From positions 1 through 40,360 of the forward strand of contig JAGWWH010000014.1 in the NCBI GenBank assembly GCA_018970485.1: DNA of 40,360 nucleotides, in the 5' to 3' direction. This document shows, piece by piece, positions 34,095 through 40,360 of the stretch. How positions within the stretch are numbered: position 1 is the first letter of the stretch; the number at the start of each line of letters is the position of its first letter. The stretch is from Pseudomonadota bacterium (lineage in GTDB: Bacteria; Pseudomonadota; Alphaproteobacteria; Rickettsiales; UBA1997). The position numbers and the translations under genes were made by a program. The notes beneath the pieces are model-generated. The model had not been told where the DNA came from. It made no database searches and was given only the letters and a program-made list of their open reading frames with translations.

Positions 34095-34796
34095 ATGAAA
34101 AGTAGTAATCTAATCATTTTTTTGGTCCTAGTTGTTACTTCCTGTGTTTGGCAAAAAAATCCTACGCCAAAAATTAGAATCGTTGATCTGCAAGGAAATG
34201 TTCATCCCGTAGCCACGAGAGTTCCAGAATTGAATGCACAAGCCCTTTCTTCGCAAGGCTCCGCGCCAGCTAGAGTGGAAAAAATGATTAATGAAAAAAA
34301 ATCATCCCAACAAGGCGAAATAAAATATCAAAACTATCAGGATCAAAATATTGCGAATGCTCAGGCAACTAGCAGCTTCCCTCAACCAAATCCTACTCCC
34401 GCGCCGGAAAGCAAGGTAGAAACCAAAGAAGTTTTTTTGGGAGCGACGACAAAAGAATCAGAACAAGTCGAGTATGATTTATCACAACCAAGCGAAGAAA
34501 AAAAATCTGAAAAATCGGAAAAAATAGAAAAAAAATTATCGAGCAAAAAACCTGTTTTACCTAGCTCGGGAAACAAAATATTTGTTCAAGTAGGATCATT
34601 TTCGAATCGATTAGCAGCTGACTCTTTGCTAAAAAAAATGCAGAAATTTAACTCAGGAAAAATTGAAACTATTGAGGCGGAAAAAACAATTTACCGAGTT
34701 CTGATTGGCCCTTTTTCCACTAAGGCAAAGGCTAGAGAGGTGATGAAAAAAATCACCAATAGCGGACAAGATGCTATTCTAACAAAAGGGAACTAG
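34095..34796 (+). CDS. SPOR-domain lipoprotein
   Basis: A 233-residue lipoprotein. The N-terminus has a hydrophobic signal with lipobox VTSC, lipidated cysteine C17. A long low-complexity linker (about 25-158) rich in lysine, glutamate, serine and proline follows. Residues 161-231 form a SPOR domain (KIFVQVGSFSNRLAADSLLKKMQ to REVMKKITNSGQDAIL), which binds denuded glycan strands at division sites. RlpA proteins have this C-terminal domain, but the RlpA double-psi barrel is absent here. Forms a probable operon with the next two genes; the following ATG directly touches its stop. Confidence 0.85.
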   Translation: MKSSNLIIFLVLVVTSCVWQKNPTPKIRIVDLQGNVHPVATRVPELNAQALSSQGSAPARVEKMINEKKSSQQGEIKYQNYQDQNIANAQATSSFPQPNPTPAPESKVETKEVFLGATTKESEQVEYDLSQPSEEKKSEKSEKIEKKLSSKKPVLPSSGNKIFVQVGSFSNRLAADSLLKKMQKFNSGKIETIEAEKTIYRVLIGPFSTKAKAREVMKKITNSGQDAILTKGN

Positions 34797-35564
34797 ATGT
34801 CTGTTTTGTACAAGCGCACCAAAATCTTGATGGCGCTTTTTATTTTCTCTTGTTCTGCAGAAATACCCAATCCCAACAAAAATTTTGTTACAAAATACCA
34901 AACAGAAGTATTGGCAATTAACGAGCAGCGCGTCTTGAAAAAGGGGGAAGAAAAGGAGATGATTTCATCTCAACCACCAACCGAGCAAGAGGTCACAGAA
35001 AGCTTGGCGAAGAAGGCGGAATATTATCCTTATGTCAGAACCAACAGAATCGGCGATACACCATTGCAGATGAACCTTCCTAATCGCGAAATCTACCAAC
35101 AAATTGCTGGCTCAGGCAACAAACTTCCTTCTGATATTTTTGAGCTTAGTTATAATTTGGCTCTCTATCCACCATTTCATAAAATGGGTGCTGAATTCGA
35201 TAAAATAAGCGTGCCTAGATATGATGCTTTTGGCGTTTCCACAGAAATGTCTGACAAAACTTATCTTCTAGTTGGAAATAATTCGCTGCAAAGAGCAGTC
35301 GATTCGATCAATTCGCAAAAAACTGATACTGACGTTGAGATCAGCAAAATGCTGGTTCGAGAAAAGAAAAATATGCAAAGAAAAAATGGAGAAAGTCAGA
35401 TTTCGCTCAATCAGGAAAATTCGAATTTATTCCAAAAAAACCCCCAAATATCTGAAGAAAAAGAATTCAAAAATAATAACAGCCCTTCCCAAATCGATGC
35501 TGCAGAAAATCGAGTTTCCGGCTTCATCAGAAGTGTAGTTGAAAATAACAGCACTCCTAAATGA
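34797..35564 (+). CDS. Hypothetical lipoprotein between SPOR protein and DacF
   Basis: A 255-residue protein I do not recognise. It has a short hydrophobic signal with lipobox-like IFSC (C19), suggesting lipidation. A central part (about 65-160) contains the segment AEYYPYVRTNRIGDTPLQMNL and FELSYNLALYPPFHKMGAEFDKISVPRYDAFGV, which looks folded. The C-terminal third is charged and asparagine-rich and probably disordered. The start directly follows the stop of the SPOR gene, and dacF overlaps its end by 4 bases, so a periplasmic or outer-membrane role in peptidoglycan work at division is a reasonable inference. Confidence 0.65.
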   Translation: MSVLYKRTKILMALFIFSCSAEIPNPNKNFVTKYQTEVLAINEQRVLKKGEEKEMISSQPPTEQEVTESLAKKAEYYPYVRTNRIGDTPLQMNLPNREIYQQIAGSGNKLPSDIFELSYNLALYPPFHKMGAEFDKISVPRYDAFGVSTEMSDKTYLLVGNNSLQRAVDSINSQKTDTDVEISKMLVREKKNMQRKNGESQISLNQENSNLFQKNPQISEEKEFKNNNSPSQIDAAENRVSGFIRSVVENNSTPK

Positions 35565-36718
35565 ATTACCTTATCGCGCTTATCTCTCTATTTCTATTTT
35601 TTGCGACGCCCGCAAGAGCTGAGGTGATGGGTAAGGCTCTCCAAGAATCTCAATTTTATTTCTTGATTGACGCCGACACAAAAGAAGTCCTTCTTTCGAA
35701 AAATGCTGATATTCGCATTGCTCCTTCGTCAATGACAAAGCTGATGACGGCTTACGTGGTTTTTGATCAGATTCAAAAAGGTAAAATCTCTTTCGATAGT
35801 CAGTGCTTAATCGGAAAAGATGCTTGGCGCAAATCTGGCTCAAGTATGTTTTTAAACTACGGCGACGTGGTTTCGATTGATAAATTACTACAAGGATTAC
35901 TGGCGGTTTCTGGTAATGATGCGGCAATTGCTCTTGCCGAAAGTAGTGCTGGCGGCATCAATAACTTCGTCAATCTAATGAATTTAAGAGCTAGAGAATT
36001 GGGTTTGAAAAATAGTCAATTTCGCAATCCGCACGGCTTAAATGAAGAAGGACATTACATGAGTTTACGAGATCTGGCCATGCTAGCGATCCACTTAAAT
36101 CAAGACTTCCCGCAATACTCACATTATTTCGGAATTCCCGAATTTACTTATCACAACATTACCCAACACAATCGCAATCCACTCATCAAAGAAAATTATG
36201 ATGGAGTTGTTGGTGGAAAAACTGGCCACACCAATGAAGGCGGCTATGGAGTTGTTGGAATCGTAAAGCGCAATCATCGTCGCCTGATAGCGGTAGTAAA
36301 TAAATCAAAAACACCCAAGCAAAGATCTGCTGCCCTGATCGATCTTTTTGACTACGGCTTTCACAACTACAAAAAATTGGTCTTATTCGGCAAAAATCAT
36401 ACCGTGGCTCAATTACCAATTTGGTTAGGAAGCAAGTCGAAGGTTGATGCGGTTACTGACCAAGAAATTTCTTTTAATATTCCCTCTGATCGCCCACTCG
36501 ATGCCGTAAGCGTTAAAGTAAAATATAAAAAACCAATCTACGCCCCTTTAAAATCTCATGAAAAAATCGCAGATTTAGTAATTGAGATTAAGGGATATAA
36601 AAATCTTTCTTACCCACTTTTTGCAAAAGAAGAAATTGACAAGGCCGGACCTCTCAAGAGGATAACCCAAATTCTTCGTTACAAAATTCGTATTTTTTAC
36701 AATAAATTTTTCTCCTAA
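35561..36718 (+). CDS. dacF: D-alanyl-D-alanine carboxypeptidase (penicillin-binding protein 5/6 type)
   Basis: Periplasmic enzyme that trims the terminal D-Ala from peptidoglycan stems. Signal peptide ends ARA at residue 20. Catalytic motifs are S57-M-T-K60, S117-G-N119 and K220-T-G222; the PBP5-type C-terminal domain follows (about 270-345). The length of 385 is normal. In many alphaproteobacteria this gene follows a rlpA/SPOR gene and precedes tmk; here EbfC follows instead. Confidence 0.93.
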   Translation: MNYLIALISLFLFFATPARAEVMGKALQESQFYFLIDADTKEVLLSKNADIRIAPSSMTKLMTAYVVFDQIQKGKISFDSQCLIGKDAWRKSGSSMFLNYGDVVSIDKLLQGLLAVSGNDAAIALAESSAGGINNFVNLMNLRARELGLKNSQFRNPHGLNEEGHYMSLRDLAMLAIHLNQDFPQYSHYFGIPEFTYHNITQHNRNPLIKENYDGVVGGKTGHTNEGGYGVVGIVKRNHRRLIAVVNKSKTPKQRSAALIDLFDYGFHNYKKLVLFGKNHTVAQLPIWLGSKSKVDAVTDQEISFNIPSDRPLDAVSVKVKYKKPIYAPLKSHEKIADLVIEIKGYKNLSYPLFAKEEIDKAGPLKRITQILRYKIRIFYNKFFS

Positions 36719-36720
36719 AC

Positions 36721-37035
36721 ATGGATATCAAAATGCTCATGCGCCAAGCGCAAGAAATGCAAAAAAAAATGCAAAAAATTCAGGAAGATTTGGCAAATCA
36801 AGAATTTGAGGGATCTTCCGCTGGAGGCATGATCAAGATTAATATTACTGGCGCCGGCTTAACAAAAAAAATTTTCATAGATCCTTCTTTGATCAATAAA
36901 GATGAAAAAGAAATTCTCGAAGACCTACTGATTGCAGCTTTCAACGACGCTAAGAAAAGAGCTGATGACGGATCAAGCGACACGATGCGCAGCGCTACTA
37001 GCGGCCTACAGCTTCCTCCGGGATTTAAACTTTAA
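36721..37035 (+). CDS. YbaB/EbfC-family nucleoid-associated protein
   Basis: Small dimeric DNA-binding protein (104 residues). MDIKMLMRQAQEMQKKMQKIQEDL is the N-terminal helix; the core shows GGMIKINITGAGLTKKIFIDPSLI and EDLLIAAFNDAKKRADDGSSD, then MRSATSGLQLPPGFKL, a standard C-terminus. Usually encoded beside dnaX and recR; here it sits 2 bases after dacF and 3 bases before trpF, so the expected neighbours are lost. Confidence 0.93.
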   Translation: MDIKMLMRQAQEMQKKMQKIQEDLANQEFEGSSAGGMIKINITGAGLTKKIFIDPSLINKDEKEILEDLLIAAFNDAKKRADDGSSDTMRSATSGLQLPPGFKL

Positions 37036-37038
37036 TCA

Positions 37039-37668
37039 ATGCGCAGAATAAAAATTAAGCTCTGCGGCTTTACCGAAAAGAACTCAATTGAATCCGCAAT
37101 TGAAGCGGAATGCGATTTTATTGGATTTGTTTTTTACGAAAAATCTCCGCGCTTCGTTACCATCGAAGCCGCAACAGCGTTGGCCAAAAAGATACCTGAA
37201 AAAATTTCTAAAGTTGCAGTTTTGGTTGATCCAGATTTCGAATTTCTTGATCAAATCGCTAAAAATCTTTCCCCTGATTTTTTTCAATTTCATGGCACAG
37301 AAAATATAAATTTTTTGCGCGAAGTGAGAAAAAAATTTCCTCACATAAAAATTATAAAAGCCTTTAAAATCAATGATTTAAAGGGTTTAGAGCTGATAAA
37401 ATCATTCGAAGATGTTGCTGATATTTTTTTGTTCGATGGTCAAAATCCTGGCAGTGGGAAAAGTTTTAAATGGGAAATTCTCAAAAATTTTCACAGTAAA
37501 AAAGATTGGTTTTTATCTGGTGGATTGCGAATTGATAATCTTGATGAGGCCTTAAAAATCACGGGCGCAACGATGATTGATATTTCTTCCGGCATTGAAA
37601 AATCTCGTGGCCAAAAATCACCAGAATTAATTCGTGAACTGGCAACAAAAATCAAAAATATTTCCTAA
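37039..37668 (+). CDS. trpF: Phosphoribosylanthranilate isomerase
   Basis: Third step of tryptophan synthesis (209 residues, TIM barrel). The catalytic cysteine is C9 in KIKLCGF and the catalytic aspartate lies in FLFDGQNPGSGKSF. SKVAVLVDPDFEFLDQI, FFQFHGTE and SGGLRIDNLDEAL also match. No other trp gene is nearby, although trpF usually sits with trpB and trpA. It may be an isolated remnant of the pathway, or other trp genes may be elsewhere. Stop is 2 bases from the next start. Confidence 0.92.
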   Translation: MRRIKIKLCGFTEKNSIESAIEAECDFIGFVFYEKSPRFVTIEAATALAKKIPEKISKVAVLVDPDFEFLDQIAKNLSPDFFQFHGTENINFLREVRKKFPHIKIIKAFKINDLKGLELIKSFEDVADIFLFDGQNPGSGKSFKWEILKNFHSKKDWFLSGGLRIDNLDEALKITGATMIDISSGIEKSRGQKSPELIRELATKIKNIS

Positions 37669-37670
37669 AA

Positions 37671-39632
37671 ATGTTTTTAAAAATCAGAAATTTTTTATTG
37701 GGCAATCCTCTCGATCCCTTTAACAAGGATACGCGCAGACACATTTCTCTCGTCGCTTTTTTAGCTTGGGTTGGACTTGGAGCCGACGGAATTTCTTCAT
37801 CTTGTTACGGTCCGGAAGAGGCATTTATAGCGCTTGGCACTCATGAAGAGTTGGCAATTTATTTGGCAATCGCCACTGCTTTCACGGTCTTCATTATTTC
37901 TTATGCCTATGTTCAAGTAATTGAACTTTTCCCTAACGGAGGAGGAGGATATCGAGTTGCCACAAGGCTACTTGGACGCTACGCTGGATTGGTTTCTGGA
38001 TCAGCATTGATCATCGATTATGTACTAACAATCGCCATCTCTCTCGCCAGCGGCGTTGATGCGATATTCAGCTTTTTACCTCTGCACTGGCAGGGCGCGA
38101 AGTTGATTACGGCGATGATATTGATCGTATTGCTCTCTCTCCTCAATTTGCGCGGCATGAAAGAGTCGATTAAATTTTTGATGCCAATATTTCTTGGCTT
38201 CATCGTCACTCATATTTTCTTAATTATTTACGGAATCTTTGCTCACCGCTACGGACTTTCTGGCCTAGTCCCGCAAGCAATCACGGAAACTAATGAGATG
38301 AAAGATTCGATGGGATGGCTTTTTTTATTCTCGGTTTTTTTAAAAGCCCTATCGATGGGTGGCGGCACTTACACTGGGCTAGAAGCGGTTTCTAACAACG
38401 TAAATACTCTTTCTGAACCACGAGTCCGCACTGCAAAACTAACTATGTTCATGGTCGCGGTCTCTTTAGCATTCACCGCTGGAGGAATCATTCTTCTCTA
38501 TTTGCTTTGGGGCGTAAATAAAATTGAAGGCCAAACACTCAACGCCACGACTTTTTATCTCATCACTCAAGACTGGAATTATAATGGCATCGCAATGAGT
38601 GATTTCATCGTGCCTATAGTTTTAATGCTTGAGGCTGGATTATTAGTAGTCGCAGCCAACGCTGGTTTTCTCGCTGGTCCAAACGTTATTGCTAATATGG
38701 CTTACGATGAGTGGATGCCAAAATCCTTCAGCTCTTTGTCTAGTCGTTTAGTGGTGAAAAATGGTATTTTATTCATGGCGATCGCCGCACTAGTCACGCT
38801 AATAATTACTGGCGGATCGGTGCATGTGCTGGTTGTGCTTTACTCGATTAACGTATTCATCACTTTTTCGATGTCGCTTTTGGGACTTAGCATTTACTGG
38901 TTCCGACATCGCCATCGTCAAGAAAAGTGGTTAAGCAAATTTACCATTTCTGTTATTGGATTGATTGTTTGCAGCAGCATTTTGTTGATCACTATTTTCG
39001 AGAAATTTTACGAAGGCGGCTGGATTACACTTCTAATTACTTCAATATTTATTGGCTTTGGATTGCTGATTCGAAGGGTTTATCGCCGTTTTAAGCTCAA
39101 CTTAATGCAGAAAGAATCAGAGTTTTACAATTATGAATTTCTGCCAACCGATCCTAATCCATCTGCGGTTGATAAATCAGATCCAACTGCCGCAATCATT
39201 GTAGACCAGTCTTTTGGTAGCGGAATGAATTGCTTGCTAGAAATTAAAAAACTTTTTCCTGGGGTTTTTAAAAACTTCATTTTCGTGACTGTCGGCGAAG
39301 TCGACTCAAACACAATGAGCGAGGAAAAAAGATGGCGAGACATGCGTAGAAAAACTAAATCGATTCTGAATAAATATAAAAACTACTGCAATGCCAACGG
39401 TCGCTTTGCTAAAGCCTACATTGGATATGACACTGACACCGTTGAGAAGTTATCAAAACTTACTGAAAGGGTAGCTAAAGACTATCCAAGCGTTGTTTTT
39501 TTCGGAACCAAATTCATCTTTGACAACGAAAACGTCTTCACTCAGATTCTTTTTAACCATACTCCGCTCATCATGCAGAGACGTCTCCATGTGAAAGGTT
39601 TGAATATGGTTATCCTCCCAATGAAAATATAA
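37671..39632 (+). CDS. APC-superfamily permease with C-terminal cytoplasmic domain
   Basis: A 653-residue membrane protein, about 12 helices in the first 480 residues. The N-terminus NPLDPFNKDTRRHISLVAFLAWVGLGADGISSSCYGPEEAF is like large APC permeases related to the KimA/KUP potassium importer group; glycine-rich NGGGGYRVA follows. The last 160 or so residues are soluble (AAIIVDQSFGSGMNCLLEIKKLFPGVFKNFIFVTVGEVDS), resembling a ligand-binding or regulatory domain. Substrate is uncertain: amino acids or potassium. It closes the SPOR-dacF-ebfC-trpF run and precedes tRNA-Arg. Confidence 0.8.
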   Translation: MFLKIRNFLLGNPLDPFNKDTRRHISLVAFLAWVGLGADGISSSCYGPEEAFIALGTHEELAIYLAIATAFTVFIISYAYVQVIELFPNGGGGYRVATRLLGRYAGLVSGSALIIDYVLTIAISLASGVDAIFSFLPLHWQGAKLITAMILIVLLSLLNLRGMKESIKFLMPIFLGFIVTHIFLIIYGIFAHRYGLSGLVPQAITETNEMKDSMGWLFLFSVFLKALSMGGGTYTGLEAVSNNVNTLSEPRVRTAKLTMFMVAVSLAFTAGGIILLYLLWGVNKIEGQTLNATTFYLITQDWNYNGIAMSDFIVPIVLMLEAGLLVVAANAGFLAGPNVIANMAYDEWMPKSFSSLSSRLVVKNGILFMAIAALVTLIITGGSVHVLVVLYSINVFITFSMSLLGLSIYWFRHRHRQEKWLSKFTISVIGLIVCSSILLITIFEKFYEGGWITLLITSIFIGFGLLIRRVYRRFKLNLMQKESEFYNYEFLPTDPNPSAVDKSDPTAAIIVDQSFGSGMNCLLEIKKLFPGVFKNFIFVTVGEVDSNTMSEEKRWRDMRRKTKSILNKYKNYCNANGRFAKAYIGYDTDTVEKLSKLTERVAKDYPSVVFFGTKFIFDNENVFTQILFNHTPLIMQRRLHVKGLNMVILPMKI

Positions 39633-39645
39633 ATTAATTCTTTAC

Positions 39646-39722
39646 GAGCCCGTAGCTCAGTTGGATAGAGCAACAGCCTTCTAAGCTGTGGGTCGGACGT
39701 TCGAATCGTCTCGGGCTCACCA
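39646..39722 (+). tRNA. tRNA-Arg (anticodon UCU)
   Basis: Acceptor GAGCCCG/CGGGCTC, anticodon stem-loop CAGC-CTTCTAA-GCTG with anticodon TCT, T arm GACG-TTCGAAT-CGTC, discriminator A and encoded CCA (39720-39722). It starts 13 bases after the permease stop. Confidence 0.96.
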
Positions 39723-39734
39723 AGAAATCTTTAA

Positions 39735-39772
39735 TTGACTTTTTTTAGTCGATCACTTTAATGCGCCGCCCC
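39735..39772 (+). promoter_or_regulatory. Promoter of rplM-rpsI with GC-rich discriminator
   Basis: -35 TTGACT (39735-39740), 16-base spacer, -10 TTTAAT (39757-39762), then GCGCCGCCCC (39763-39772). This is the closest to textbook sigma-70 hexamers in the set. The leader to rplM would be about 48 bases. Confidence 0.8.
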
Positions 39773-39816
39773 TCAAATCCCGAGCGGGCTTAGATCTTAC
39801 TTAAATTTCCAAAAAA

Positions 39817-40278
39817 ATGCTTAAAACTTACACGGCAAAGCCGAGTGAAATTGAAAGAAAGTGGTGGTTAATTGATGCCGAAGGACTCGTTGTTGGACGC
39901 GTCTCTTCAATCATAGCAAACATATTGCGCGGCAAGCACAAAGCAACGTTCACTCCACATCTTGATTGCGGAGATCACGTTGTTGTCATAAACGCAGATA
40001 AGGTAAAATTTACCGGCAAAAAGTATGCTGAAAAACTCTACTATTGGCACACAGGTTATCCTGGTGGAATCAAAGACAGAACTGCCAGAGAGTTAATTGA
40101 AGGAAAATTTCCTGAAAGAGTGCTGCAATACGCTGTTGAAAGAATGATCTCTAGAGGCCCTCTACAACGTGATATCATGGTCAAGCTGCACCTCTACAAA
40201 GGACCTGATCACAAACATCAGGGTCAAAATCCGCAAACCATGGATATCGCCGCAATGAATAGAAAAAATAAGAAATAA
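39817..40278 (+). CDS. rplM: 50S ribosomal protein L13
   Basis: L13 (153 residues, normal). [40 protein letters not shown] is the standard N-terminal half; [61 protein letters not shown] and [16 protein letters not shown] complete the family pattern. The start lacks a Shine-Dalgarno sequence. It is followed by rpsI 2 bases later in the normal L13-S9 operon. Confidence 0.98.
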   Translation: MLKTYTAKPSEIERKWWLIDAEGLVVGRVSSIIANILRGKHKATFTPHLDCGDHVVVINADKVKFTGKKYAEKLYYWHTGYPGGIKDRTARELIEGKFPERVLQYAVERMISRGPLQRDIMVKLHLYKGPDHKHQGQNPQTMDIAAMNRKNKK

Positions 40279-40280
40279 AC

Positions 40281-40360
40281 ATGACCATCATTAAAGAAAA
40301 AATCATCGAAGCCTTGGCAGCTGAGCCCTCTACATCAAAAGTTGATGATCTTGGTCGTGC
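40281..40360 (+). CDS. rpsI: 30S ribosomal protein S9 (partial, 5' end only)
   Basis: Only the first 26 codons are in the window: MTIIKEKIIEALAAEPS then TSKVDDLGRA. The end DDLGRA fits the start of the conserved S9 segment (GRAYATGKRK in alphaproteobacteria, expected just beyond the edge), and the N-terminal extension is also usual in that group. The ATG is 2 bases after the rplM stop, the standard gene order. Confidence 0.85.
   Translation, partial: MTIIKEKIIEALAAEPSTSKVDDLGR

Overview
The window is a compact, AT-rich stretch of an alphaproteobacterial chromosome. Evidence for that group: a circularly permuted (two-piece) tmRNA gene, an alpha-type SspB adaptor beside it, the cbb3-oxidase assembly genes fixH-fixI-fixS, and alpha-style UvrB, HslV and RNase D. 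Peptidoglycan (MurC, MurE, DacF, AmpG), lipid A (LpxA), glycolysis (Pgi, TpiA) and pyrimidine (PyrF) genes are present. The low GC, tight overlaps and dispersed palindromic repeats suggest a reduced genome of Rickettsiales or Holosporales type that still makes a cell wall; the exact lineage cannot be fixed from this window.

Layout. Positions 1-3821 (minus): hslV-tolB-yejB, then rplK-rplA running off the left edge. 3872-5110: an AmpG-like permease. 5433-8865 (minus): tRNA-Tyr, tRNA-Gly, a SIR2-like protein of unknown role, and uvrB. 9099-10600 (minus): a MoeB/ThiF-like enzyme and nth. 10667-13322: murC, a GNAT acetyltransferase and xth, tail-overlapped by a DUF167 gene. 13565-15772: permuted ssrA, sspB, plsY, pyrF. 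15877-17735: murE and a MazF-like protein. 17813-19599: tgt, ccmG and tRNA-Cys. 19691-22338: pgi, dsbB and a ZnuA-like protein. 22398-24420: fabZ, lpxA, dnaQ. 24417-28922 (minus): gspE/pilB, apaG, tsaB, rnd, tpiA. 29087-33994: gltX, rpmH, rnpA, fixH, fixI, fixS. 34095-39632: a SPOR lipoprotein, an unknown lipoprotein, dacF, an EbfC/YbaB protein, trpF and a large APC-type permease. 39646 onward: tRNA-Arg, rplM and the start of rpsI.

The most striking signal is a recurrent promoter design. A TTG-type -35, a spacer of exactly 16 bases and a TAGNTT-like -10 are followed at once by a GC-rich box (GCCGCGCC or GCGCCGCCC). It precedes rplK, tRNA-Tyr/Gly, murC, ssrA, rpmH, the SPOR gene and rplM, with weaker versions at hslV, fabZ and gltX. 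The box resembles the GC-rich discriminator of stringently controlled promoters, so growth-related genes here may share one control. The second is the tmRNA/SspB pair: the encoded proteolysis tag is long (21 codons), repeats ANDN internally and ends in VAFA, and the gene for the adaptor expected to recognise it lies directly downstream. The third is a stand-alone SIR2-like protein squeezed between tRNA-Gly and uvrB, a possible NAD-dependent defence gene.

Compaction is strong: divergent start codons overlap (tgt/ccmG), three convergent pairs overlap at their ends, and most starts lack a visible Shine-Dalgarno sequence. Four kinds of dispersed inverted repeat occupy the remaining gaps. No CRISPR array, prophage or insertion sequence was seen.
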